Virus record (IMG/VR): IMGVR_UViG_3300020457_000024
Span: 1 to 39,780 of that record
Source of the DNA: a virus
Strand: one strand, 5' to 3'
DNA: 39,780 nt
The translations under genes and the position numbers were made by a program. This document shows positions 16,542-27,600 of the stretch, in pieces. Each line of letters begins with the position of its first letter. Position 1 is the stretch's first letter. The notes under the pieces are model-generated. The model was not told the DNA's origin, made no database searches, and worked only from the letters and a program-made list of their open reading frames with translations.

Positions 16542-16741
16542 ATTATAGAAGGGCTTTGAAAGGAGGAGAAGTTAAACCAGATACGGCAATGAGAATAATG
16601 CTTTATACATATTGCCACACGTTTAAAATAAATCCAATGGAAGCATATGAAACACCAATAAGTATAGTTATAGATATGTTATCAATACACGGTGAATTTA
16701 AAAAGTTAGAATCAGAAGAACTAGAAAAGAAATTGAAGTGA
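16188..16741 (+). CDS. Frameshifted tail assembly chaperone, long form (gpGT-like, about 184 aa)
   Basis: This is the predicted product of -1 slippage at G GGA AAT (16532-16538): 117 residues in frame, then 67 residues read in the -1 frame to TGA 16739-16741. The -1 frame is closed by TGA at 16526-16528 and open afterwards, and the zero frame stops at TAG 16539-16541. The shift can therefore occur only in a window of about 10 bases, which contains the heptamer. The added part (DYRRALKGGEVKPD ...) is the T-like extension that contacts the tube protein in lambda. The tape-measure gene starts five bases later. Slippage itself is inferred. Confidence 0.7.
16532..16538 (+). promoter_or_regulatory. 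Programmed -1 ribosomal frameshift slippery site GGGAAAT
   Basis: It fits the X XXY YYZ rule in the zero frame (G GGA AAT to GGG AAA), closely matching lambda's GGGAAAG. A purine-rich GGGGATGAT element (16521-16529) lies just upstream and could act as a stimulatory Shine-Dalgarno-like signal. I see no strong hairpin directly downstream. Confidence 0.7.
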
Positions 16742-16745
16742 TATA

Positions 16746-18212
16746 ATGGCATCTGCATTAAGCCAATTAGAAAAGGACATGCAAAACCTTGACAGCGTTA
16801 TGTCGGGTGCGTTACAAAAATTTGGCGAATTAGGAAAGGCTGGAAATAAACAATGGACATTGTTTGCTAGAATAACGTCTGGTTCTTGGCTTTGGAGATT
16901 TCAAGCAAGACTAAGAGCACTAATGAATGCTGTTGAGTTGTATACTGATGCACAGAAAAAGCAAAACCAAGAAATGTTAGAGTCTCTTAAACTTGAAGGT
17001 CAACTTCTTAAATCTGGAAAACGATTAAAAAAAGGATTAGAATTTTTTAGAGAGGTACAAGCAGAAGATATGCTCTTTGGTATAAACCCAGAAAACCTAA
17101 AGAAATTAGAGAAGAATGATTTATATCAAAGTTTACTAGGAAGAAATAAAGGAAATGTAACTGCTGCTATAACACAAGGTGTTAAGATATATACTGATGA
17201 ATTACAAAAACATTCAACGGCTGTAGACATAGCCGAAAAGGGCATACTAAAGTTTTATGGGGAAAAAGCAGCAGGAGTAATGAACAACTTTAAAGATGCA
17301 ATAGAGCAAATGAAACCTCAGGACATTTTTAATAACTTTTTAGATGTAACTAAAAAAGTTAAAACTATGGGTGTTGAAGTTGTAAAAGATGTAGCAAAAG
17401 GCCCATTAAAATTATTTGGTGTGATAGGAGATAAATTTTCTAAAACACTTGAACCTAACAAAGCATCGCCCTTTGAAGGATTGGCAAACATACAAATGAA
17501 ATCTCCTCTTGGTAAATTACAAACAAAATTTATTAAAGGTGCTATGGCTATACCTGCGCTATTGAAAAGAGTTTTACCGTTGCTTGGAAAAATGCTTATG
17601 GGATTTGCGTTATATGGAATATTGTTTATTACAGTATTTATGTTATTGGTGGGCTTCTTTAGAAAAGCGTGGCCTGCTTTCTCTGAAATCATTTCAAAGT
17701 TTAAACCCATCTTTGAACTTGCATTTGACGGGTTAATGCAGATTTTAGGTGGAGTATTTGACTTAGTAGTAGCAATATGGGAAGGTAGATGGTGGGATGC
17801 TATGAGAGCATTCTTTATTGGTATTATTGGGGGTGCGCTTAAACTTTTAACTGGTCTAGCGTTAGGTATAATGGCTACATTAGTATCGGCGGCAGTTGCA
17901 ATGTCTCTAGCAATAATTAGAGGAATAGCAGGTATAATAAGGAAATTTATACCCGGAAAGAGCGCAGGTGGCGTAACTCAAGGCGGTTTAAATATCGTTG
18001 GTGAAAGAGGCCCGGAATTAGTTAAATTACCCGCAGGTTCAAGAGTTATGTCTAATGCTAACTCAAGAGGAATGGGCGGAAATACAATTAATGTTCATGT
18101 GAATGGGCGTGTGGGTGCTTCTGATGCTGAGATAAGAGACATAGCAAATAAGGTAGCAAGAGAGATTAACATTAGAATGAACAGACAAGGAACAACAACA
18201 ATGGGTGGCTAG
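16746..18212 (+). CDS. Tail tape measure protein (488 aa)
   Basis: It determines tail length and is ejected with the DNA. Features: long helical N-terminal two-thirds, strongly hydrophobic segments at about residues 283-305 and 340-400 (membrane-active region), and the characteristic C-terminal tape-measure motif GERGPELVKLPAGSRVMSN at about 418-436, then a short alpha/beta tail. It follows the chaperone pair. It is short for a tape measure; at roughly 1.5 angstrom per residue the tail would be only about 70 nm, while the adhesion genes downstream are huge. Confidence 0.88.
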   Translation: MASALSQLEKDMQNLDSVMSGALQKFGELGKAGNKQWTLFARITSGSWLWRFQARLRALMNAVELYTDAQKKQNQEMLESLKLEGQLLKSGKRLKKGLEFFREVQAEDMLFGINPENLKKLEKNDLYQSLLGRNKGNVTAAITQGVKIYTDELQKHSTAVDIAEKGILKFYGEKAAGVMNNFKDAIEQMKPQDIFNNFLDVTKKVKTMGVEVVKDVAKGPLKLFGVIGDKFSKTLEPNKASPFEGLANIQMKSPLGKLQTKFIKGAMAIPALLKRVLPLLGKMLMGFALYGILFITVFMLLVGFFRKAWPAFSEIISKFKPIFELAFDGLMQILGGVFDLVVAIWEGRWWDAMRAFFIGIIGGALKLLTGLALGIMATLVSAAVAMSLAIIRGIAGIIRKFIPGKSAGGVTQGGLNIVGERGPELVKLPAGSRVMSNANSRGMGGNTINVHVNGRVGASDAEIRDIANKVAREINIRMNRQGTTTMGG

Positions 18213-18947
18213 ATGTCAGTAAATTACGGTAACTTAACAAGCGGATACAAAAACCATGTTATGCTAGAATTAGCAAGACGCGCGGCAAATGGTTCTGAAA
18301 GCGGAGCCTTTGAACAGAATAGAATAGGATTGCTTTGTCAACAATTAGATATAAGTACAAATAAACAAACCCTGCCTGTACCTGTTCCGTTCTCTGGTGT
18401 TATATCTGGTGAAGCAACTACTATTGCTCTTGATGCTGGGATGGCCTCTAAGACAATTAGTTTAAGCGGTATTATATTAGACCAAGAAATAAAGAAGAAG
18501 AACGCACATAATTCAGAAGTTACTAAAACATTAACAGCATTTGAGATAGGACAACTTATACATTCCTATGTTGATTCTTCTTTCTTACACGAAGACCAGA
18601 ACTTATCTAAGTTAATCGTCTTGATGCCTAGCCGTGTAGATACAGACTTTGATTATTATAGTGGGGTTACTTCAGATACTCCTTTACAAGATTGTCCTCT
18701 GGTGCCTTTTACTTGGGCTAATCGTGATTATGATATACCACAAACAAAATCAGGTACAAAACTATCCTTTGGTGGAACGCCTTGGCCTGATGTTATAACT
18801 TCAACAGATGAAATACCCGGCATTACTGGTTTTATAAACGACTTCTCATGTTCATTTACTGGTGCAGAACTACCTGCTATTACCTTTAGTATGACATTCA
18901 CACAAGCATCAACAGCAATATCAGACTTTATTAATGCAGGATTTTAG
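18213..18947 (+). CDS. Putative distal tail / baseplate protein (244 aa)
   Basis: A beta-rich protein directly after the tape measure, where distal tail or baseplate-ring proteins are normally encoded. It has a central region with alternating strands (TISLSGIILDQEIKK at about 80-95) and a C-terminal beta section ending ITFSMTFTQAS. The LSGII-type strand after an N-terminal arm resembles the way baseplate ring proteins start. Followed by GGTGA and the next start. The family is inferred from context and fold pattern only. Confidence 0.5.
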   Translation: MSVNYGNLTSGYKNHVMLELARRAANGSESGAFEQNRIGLLCQQLDISTNKQTLPVPVPFSGVISGEATTIALDAGMASKTISLSGIILDQEIKKKNAHNSEVTKTLTAFEIGQLIHSYVDSSFLHEDQNLSKLIVLMPSRVDTDFDYYSGVTSDTPLQDCPLVPFTWANRDYDIPQTKSGTKLSFGGTPWPDVITSTDEIPGITGFINDFSCSFTGAELPAITFSMTFTQASTAISDFINAGF

Positions 18948-18955
18948 GTGACAAT

Positions 18956-21631
18956 ATGCCCGGAGTTTACGTGGGGGAAACAAAGGCATTAGTTTTTCCT
19001 ATGTTATGTGATGGTTATTTAAAGCAAACTTATGCTGATTATAACCTAGCAGCCTCAGAAGTGGACACTAGAGGTGGCCCTTGGGGTTTAGAATCGTTTA
19101 CTTTAGAAGCCATAATAACTCCCTATGATGTAAATGGTTATGGTAGTTGGACTACATCTGATAGAGGTAATTTAAATTCAGTAAGAACCCCACCAAGTTT
19201 AGGAGATAGCACATCTAATCCAGAAACATATCAGAGTTATGATTATTTTACTACTAATAGATTATCACATAAGATGATGATTTATTACAATGCTAAGTTT
19301 CAATTGTATCTAGAGAATCAAGCAGCGTCTAATTACAATAGGCCTGCGGAATATAGATTAGTTGCAGAATTTGCAGACGGTTCTGCCAACGTAACATCTG
19401 ATGTATTATTAACTGGTACTAATAGATTAAATAACTATTCAGATTCTACAAGTTATTATACTGGTTCATCTAGCACACTAAGACAGATTACAACAAATGC
19501 TCAGAATGCCTTACCACATAACACATTATCTATTGATAGTACAAGTTGGGGAAATCAATTAGATGTTTTAGCGGCAACTGCTACTGGTAGTGTTACCATT
19601 TCAGGTACACCACAAGCATATTACCCTGCTCAAAACGCTACTGCTTCAATTACTGCTTCTAACAATAATTTTAGTGTTGATACTTTAGCAGTAGCAGGTA
19701 CGGGTTCTATTAAATTTGGTGCTAATCCAGATTCAACTACAAGTTCAGATACAAATGAGTATATTCAAGTTGTAAGTGAAGATGGGAATACAACAACTAA
19801 ATGGTTTGCTATTACAGGTGCTAATAATGGTACGCCATTACAATCATCAGGTTATCCAGCAGGTTCAAGGGCTTATGATAGAAAAGGAACGGCTGAATTA
19901 ACATGCGCACAATTTGTTGCTGCTGTTAATCTAGTAAATGCTGGTTGGGGTGGAACAGTTACAGGAGGTACAGACCCAACAGATACATCAGTAGGCGCAC
20001 CTGCTATTGTTGCTAACTTTGTAGCAGATATAAATAATCCTACTGGTGGTAATCTTTCAAAGGGTTCTGCTATGCCTAGTGGTATTACAATAAATCAAAT
20101 GGCTAATGGGGTAGCAGCAAGTGTTGTAACACATAATTATTTTACTATTACAACTGGTGGTAGTGCTAAAAAATATCATCCTTATCCTAGTGGGCATGGC
20201 AATGCTACTGGAACTGCTATTAGTAGAAACGATGGTAATGAAACTATATCAGTATTTCCTTTTACTAAAGGAAACTCATTAGCAAATACTTATGTTAATC
20301 TAGCAAATGCAATTAATCATGCTAACGGAAATACTCAAATTACTGCTGCGGTTGGAAGTGGTTCTCCGTTACCGCTTAATTTAACTGTTGATGCCGCAGG
20401 TACAACGGGTAATAGTTATAATATAACTGCAACAAATATGAATCATGTAACTGTAAACAATTTTTCTGGAGGAGAGGCTGCTAATGAACCTTCAACTAAG
20501 GCTATTCAATTGGTTGATAGTGATGGAACAACTACTAAGTTTTTAGCGGCTCATGCAACTAAATCTACTAATGCCACTGGTTCTACTATTACTTTTGGAA
20601 ATCCATCTGTAACTTATGTTCTTTATCGCCTTCCTAGTGGTGGTGGTTCTAATAGGGCTAATTTTGCAGCAGCAGTTAATAGTGTAAGTGCTTTAGATAT
20701 AACAGCATCAGATGATGGTAGTAATCAAAATAAAGTAAATCTAACACAAGGCACATCTGGGGCTGCTGGAAATACTAATATTACAGAAAGTCTTGATGTC
20801 GTTACTGTAGAAAATTTTACAGGCGGTGTTACTGCTGCTACTCCTGATGAATATATACAAATAATTAGTGCTGATGGAGCAGTAACTGTTAAATTTAAAG
20901 CATCGAATTTACCATCTCAATCTACAGGTTCTACTGGTAGTGGATATACTTATTTTCAGATAGGTGCTAATACAACACAGTCTGCTTCTAATTTAATAAG
21001 TGCTATTAATGCAAGTGATTTGAATTCTAAACTAACTGCATCAAGCCCAAGTAATAATAACGTAGTAAAAATACAAATTGCTACTGCTGGTAATAGTCAA
21101 TCAACTACAGATACATATAGCAATGTTACTACAGACAATGTTTGGGACACCGATTCAAATCAAAAAATTATAACTGGTCTTACAACCACAAATCTAGGTG
21201 CAGGTGAAGAAATATACAATTCTTCTAATCAATTAGTAGGTACAGTTGCTACTAGAGATAGTGCTTCACAAATCACATTAACAGCAAATCCTGCTGCTAC
21301 AGTAGGTTCTACTTTATATGCTTCACAACCTAGAGAAGCCCTATATTTAGAAAATATATACAAGATTTCTTGTGTAGTTGTCGGTGACGGAACTATAAAG
21401 TTATTCATAAATAACCAATTAGTTAAAGAACAAAAGATAACATTTACTCCAAGATTTAAATTTGATACAACTGATTGTTTTATTGGTCAAAACGGGACTA
21501 ACAAAAATACACAATTTTTCGGAGAACTATATGAGATGGCTATGTATACAAGATTAGAACCTACACTTAACTATCATACTCTTAATCCGGGATTCTCTGA
21601 TATAATTTTTTACTATAGGTGGGATGAGTAA
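18956..21631 (+). CDS. LamG/concanavalin-type tail protein with large internal repeat insert (891 aa)
   Basis: The ends look like two halves of one LamG/concanavalin-like jelly roll. Residues about 35-150 contain SFTLEAIITPYD and MMIYYNAKFQLYLE. Residues about 795-885 contain YKISCVVVGDGTIKLFINN, DCFIGQN and FFGELYEMAMYTR. Between them lie about 640 residues of Thr/Ser/Asn/Gly-rich beta repeats, including at least two copies of a unit with VTVxNFxGG followed by a strand with DGTTTKF or DGAVTVKF. The protein probably binds host-surface polysaccharide. GGTGA precedes ATG 18956, and it overlaps the hub gene by TAATG. Confidence 0.6.
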   Translation: MPGVYVGETKALVFPMLCDGYLKQTYADYNLAASEVDTRGGPWGLESFTLEAIITPYDVNGYGSWTTSDRGNLNSVRTPPSLGDSTSNPETYQSYDYFTTNRLSHKMMIYYNAKFQLYLENQAASNYNRPAEYRLVAEFADGSANVTSDVLLTGTNRLNNYSDSTSYYTGSSSTLRQITTNAQNALPHNTLSIDSTSWGNQLDVLAATATGSVTISGTPQAYYPAQNATASITASNNNFSVDTLAVAGTGSIKFGANPDSTTSSDTNEYIQVVSEDGNTTTKWFAITGANNGTPLQSSGYPAGSRAYDRKGTAELTCAQFVAAVNLVNAGWGGTVTGGTDPTDTSVGAPAIVANFVADINNPTGGNLSKGSAMPSGITINQMANGVAASVVTHNYFTITTGGSAKKYHPYPSGHGNATGTAISRNDGNETISVFPFTKGNSLANTYVNLANAINHANGNTQITAAVGSGSPLPLNLTVDAAGTTGNSYNITATNMNHVTVNNFSGGEAANEPSTKAIQLVDSDGTTTKFLAAHATKSTNATGSTITFGNPSVTYVLYRLPSGGGSNRANFAAAVNSVSALDITASDDGSNQNKVNLTQGTSGAAGNTNITESLDVVTVENFTGGVTAATPDEYIQIISADGAVTVKFKASNLPSQSTGSTGSGYTYFQIGANTTQSASNLISAINASDLNSKLTASSPSNNNVVKIQIATAGNSQSTTDTYSNVTTDNVWDTDSNQKIITGLTTTNLGAGEEIYNSSNQLVGTVATRDSASQITLTANPAATVGSTLYASQPREALYLENIYKISCVVVGDGTIKLFINNQLVKEQKITFTPRFKFDTTDCFIGQNGTNKNTQFFGELYEMAMYTRLEPTLNYHTLNPGFSDIIFYYRWDE

Positions 21632-24600
21632 TGGCAGAAAATTATTATTATGTTTTAAACACAGGTAAAACTCAAAGTCAAGCATTAAACTATACATATG
21701 CTCAAAGAGGAGACCCATTTCCAACTATTGCTTTTTACGAAACACCAGTTAATCCTATTATAAAAAACCCAGGGATTCCTTCTAGTGGAAACTTTGCGGG
21801 TGTAAACAATGTATCTGCTAATTTCTTTGAGATTAGAAAGGCACCCTTTGATTTAAATTCTAGCGGAGTTGTTGTAAATAGTGAACCAATGATTTCAGGT
21901 AATTCGGATACAGGTTTGGTAAATAGAATACACCCAGCAGGATATTCTGATACTTCTACAGACCCTAATCATATAACCCAACACGCCTCTAATTTACAAG
22001 ACACTTCATCAAATAGAATCAGATTAAAGGATTCAGTTTCAGGTACATCTGCTGTTGGTAGTGCTGGGTTAGGGATGGATTTAGAAACCTATGATTATTT
22101 TATTTTAATTAATCCTGAGATAACTGGTAATGATGGAACAGTATCAATTAGACCTCACTTTGCAAAGGTAACTAAAATAATACAGTTTGATAATCATGGG
22201 GATGGTATAGAATTCTCACCAAGATATTCAGATTCAATACCTAAAGATACAAAGTTTGAACTTTATGTTGGGCCACATGTTAATAATACAAATGTTGTAG
22301 CAGTATCTTATGGGTTAAGAGGGAACTCCTCCTCATCCTCCTCGATTATATCTGATAAATATGATGTTAGCAATGTAGTAAGTAGACCAACATGGTACTT
22401 TTATGAAGATAGATTAGATGAAAAAGACCAGTTAAACTACAATACAAAATATCAATTGACGAGTTGTAGGTTTTACAAAAACTGGACTTCGTTTGGGGGT
22501 ACAGCCAGTCAAACATCAGATGGCATATATCATAGTACAAGTACAATTAACACCACAGTATTATCTAACACGTCATATCAGGGCCATACAATATGGGCAG
22601 AAGTAAGTGGTGTTAAAAGAAACTTAGGAAACCTAGTAACTGCCCATGCTAACTCACCAACATTAGATGATATTAAATTTGATATTCCTACTGCAACAGA
22701 AGTAACAGGAGGGGCTACTGCCCCAACATTATATTATGGCAGAGATGTAGTACAAAGCGTATTTTTAACTGAACCTGATTTTGGTACTATTATTACAGAT
22801 GTTGGGCCTAAGAATTTAGATGCTACATTAGTAGATAACATTAAGGAAAAGGACAGAACTAAGCATGACTATGATACTAATAGCACCTTTACTCCTGACC
22901 CTTCTGCATGGAGTATGATAGTTAGAAACGCTCAAAGAAACTCAAATGATAGAATGTCAACTCATAGTAGTTGGTCTAATAATACAAATTATACACATGT
23001 TCATGCTGATTTAAACGGGCCTGTTCGACACCTTCATTACAAAGACGCACATCTAAAAAATAACGTGTTAACTTCTGTTATAGATACTTCTGTGAATTAT
23101 CCTAGAAATAAGGCTACACAAGTAGCAAGAGTAAAAACGCTAGACCAATCAGGAGTTCAATTTTTAAAGATGAAAGAGAGAGATAAATTTAGAATAAGAA
23201 ACTCTATCTTTAGTGGGCAGTTAGGAGAATATAAACTACCTTACACTGTAACAAGTAATTCAGCATCAGGATATAAGATAATACTAAATCAGATACCAGA
23301 AGGATTTGATTGTAGAAATGATTCTATGATTAAAACAACTGATTCAATTAGAGTAGGGACTAATTACTATCTTATCTCATCAATCGCTGCACCAGACACA
23401 TCTGCTAGAACACAAACTCTTACTGTGAATAAGGTAAGAGGTGGAACTGATGCTACATATTCTAGTATGACTTCTATGGAATCATTTGATAAAGCAGATG
23501 CTTATTTATTTAGTTGGAATGGTGCGTTGGTTTCTAACACACCCATAGATACAGAAGTAGTATATGCATCGAATAACTTTAAAAGATTAACTATGAATGG
23601 TAATACAGTTAGTAAAGAAGCAACCACTATATTTAATAATAAGTTGGTTTTATTATCTGGTGAATTTATAGGTTTAGATATTCCAATTGATTATGGTGAT
23701 TCACAACATAAGTATTTAAAGTTACAAGATGCTAATAAAGAGTTTTACATACCCACAGGTACAGCAGCAGTAAATAAACCATCCTTTATGCATTATGTTT
23801 CTGGTGGATATGCAGTAGATGAAGAAATATTCTCAGGTCATGTAGAAGATAGTTTGTCTAAAAATGAAAGGGGGTTAGTCACTTATGAAATTACGGGCAG
23901 AGATAAGATGGCTAAATTGTTAAACAATACTGTGAATAGAAATCTAAACTATTCAAATGATATAATTTACTCTTCATTAAACCCAATGTTTAATTTATCA
24001 GAAACAATCAGTATTGCTGTTAGTGGTATTTTTCTTACTGGGGCTACAACCTTTACTAGCACAGATGCCTCTAATTTAGCAAAGTATGATTTAATTTTTA
24101 GAGTAGATATGACGTTTGTGGGAGAAGTAGATAGTGTTTCTGGTAATACAGTAACACTACGGGATAAAGCCTTAGCAGGTAATGGTTCATCTGGCACATC
24201 GGTTAAAGCAATTAGTTTAACTAATGCCACTTCTAACAAATTTACTCAAAGTCTAACTAAAGCACTAGCAGTTAACCCATTAGCAACTTCTAACGCTACA
24301 GATTTAGTCTCCGCAAGTGATAAGGGTCTTGTCTTTATTGATGGAGAAGAACTAACGTATGATGCCAGCAGAAACCAATCTACAGTCTCTTTGCCTTATA
24401 CTTCTGCAACAGGTAAATATAGAGAAGATACTTCATTGGGTTATCATATATCTGGAGTAAAAAGTTTAAAGAGTAAAGATTCTAAGTTTGCATTCAAACT
24501 AGGTAATGAAGATACACCAACGCCAACAGAATCCAGTAAACTTATACCTTCATCTCATAATTATTATTCTATTGTAAATAAAAATGAGAAAGAAGGAGAA

Positions 24601-27600
24601 GCCACTACCTTGACTTTGGCACCAACTATGCCAGTTGTACTAGCGAGTGTTGAAACAAATTCATCTGATACTAGATTTACAGATAGTAATTGCTATTTAT
24701 ATTTCTTAAATAATAATATACCAAAGGCAGGGTTCTTACATAGGTTGAGAAGTAAACATGAAGGATACAATTATACATCTTCTGCTATTTTTAAATATCA
24801 AGATTTACAAACCTTTACACCCGGAAGTTTAACACAAACTTCTGCTGGTTCTATCTATAATGATTTAAGTAATATTAGCGTATCTGGTGCCGCACCGTCT
24901 TATAATATTAGGCCTGATGGAGCATCATTAGCACCTACATTAACAAATAATACAAACCCTATAGAGGGTAGTAATATAGTTGATTCAGATTATAATGCAC
25001 ATTATCAATCTGTTATCGGAAACTATCTGTATAAACTTTCAGATAATACTGCTTTAGTACCGCCAAAGAGTCAAGTAAAGGGTCTAGTATTAGAAGAGAC
25101 AGTTAACTATGGAAACGTACAAATTAATACTTGGGGTACTGCTGGTGGTACTGGGGCTATAACCTTTGATTCAGTTAGTAATTTACAAAACAAAGATATT
25201 AGAGTTAAGAACTATGAGTTGATGGCCTTAGGAGATATATATCCAGAATCTAAATTAAGACATAATCATTTAGGGTTCTCCAGTAAAAGCATGTCTACCT
25301 ATGGAATGTTATTAGAATCACCCGCACAAGAAGGTGATGCAGTAAACCACGCTAATTATGTAGGCTCAAGTGGTGAGTTATTGATGAAAGAAAGTAATTA
25401 TCAAACAGGGCAGATTTCATCAAGTTCTATTGATACTGATGGGATAAAAAGGTGGGGTGTAATGCGATTAGTAGAAGCAACATATGATTGGCACTTTAAT
25501 CCTGTTGATGCTGAAAATATGCCAGCCACCAGTCAAATACCAGAAATTCCAAATTTTGATTATCAAAGATTTAAAACACCAACAGAACCCGATACAAGTA
25601 ACGTTACTTTCTGTGATGTAGATTATGATGAAGGAACAATACAGTTTAAAACCTCAACAGCCGCAAGTGGTAACAATAAAAGCATTACTGTTCAACCTAA
25701 TGATATGTTATACAGCGCAGCATCGGGACATCTTTTGGCCGTTTACAAAGGCACATCAGCAGTTACATTACATGGTTCTTCGGATAGTAGTAATTGGACA
25801 AGTGGTAACTGGTTATTACTAAATACGGGTACTAACGCTAAAGTGTATATTTTAAGACAAGAATTTAAAGTTTCTACTTCTGCGCCAACAACCACTCTTC
25901 ATCAACTACCGGGTCTTATGCCATTTAATTTATATGCCACAACAAATGATGGCTTTGATAATCTTGCAGAAAACCCAATCAAGTTTACAAATGTAATACT
26001 AGCAAGAGAACCAATTGATAAAGGTTACTTTGATTATAGTATTTTAGAGGGTGATAACAATAATATCCTAGACCCACAAAATGTTTTCATACCACTTGTT
26101 TCTGGTGTTAAAAGAAACCATGATGATACAGATAAAAAATATTATGCTATTTCTGCATTCCACGATACAGAACAATGGGAAAATCTAAGAGCAAATTGGA
26201 ATAGTTTTACACCTCCCAATTATCATCACACCTCTAGAGTCTTAAGCGCGTTGTGTTTAGAAACATTTGATAGTGGAGCAGATGAAACTAATCAGGCAAA
26301 CAAGGTTCAAAATTTCCTAATGGGTACTGGTCATTTATATGATAACTGTACTGCGGTGTTTAAGGATATTAAGAACAGTTTCTCTGGGCAAAACTATGAT
26401 TTATCTGTTGTTAGTGCTCCATTAGATTGTCCTACTAATACCGAATATAATGCTTATGATGACCATCCAGCAAACTCAGAAGTTGACCAGCATGGCCCTA
26501 ACATTATGATAAAGAGAAAAGGAAAGAACGCAGCGTTTGTTGGTACAAGAACTAAACAAAGAATTTTAGTAGATGAAGAAGGTAGAGAAGCCCCAAGTAG
26601 GGCTTCACATCACCAAGCAAATCAAGCAGATTCTGGAGAAATGTTTAGTGCTCAAATGTTTGTTAAGCCGGGTTTCAACTTAACAGGATTATCTACAAAC
26701 ACATTAGGAACATTAGGAGTACAACGTAACTCTACTTCAGACCAATTAACTTTTCAAATGAATGATGCATCTACACACAATTGGTTATCATTTGCAAATA
26801 ATCTAGAAGGGTATTATATTGTAAGTAATAAAACAGAGAACGGACAATTACCAAATGGTATAGAGACAACGCTTAATGAAGGGTCTCTTACTGCTTCTGA
26901 TACTACTATTACATTATCTTCTACTGCTCATCTACCAAGTTCAGGAACTATTAAAATGTTAGGTAGTTTTACATATAGTAGTAGCACTAAAACAAATGAG
27001 TGGGAAATTATAACATATACTGGTATTAATGGTAATGATTTAACAGGATGTACTAGAAATGCTGATGATAGGACACAAGACCAAGGTAATGGAACCTTTA
27101 ATATTACTTGGACTCATCCAAACGGAAGTGCAGTTGTTCTAATATCTGGTACTGATAAAACAGGTGCTCCCACATATATTGGTAGAATTACAAGTCATGC
27201 TGTAAGTGCTGGAACTGATGCTGGTTCTGGTAGTGATTCAAGGTCACAGCACATCTTAACTTTAGATAATGCAATCAATATAACTACTCACGGAACAAGT
27301 TATAGACTTATGAGAATAGCAGAAAAAACCTTTGATGAGACTCCAGACTATATTGATTTGAATACTATGTTTGATACTGGACTACAATATGATGTTGAAA
27401 CCTCTAATCTATTAACTGGTGACACAGGTATTGCAAACGCATACAGTGAAAATATATACTCAATGTATATTCCTCTTGATATAGATACTGCTGATTCTGG
27501 TAATTCAAATAAGGCATTTAATTATATAGATAGAAGAGACATTGACAACACTATATCATTATTCACAAGTGGACAAACCTATGATTGTTATGTGACAGAT

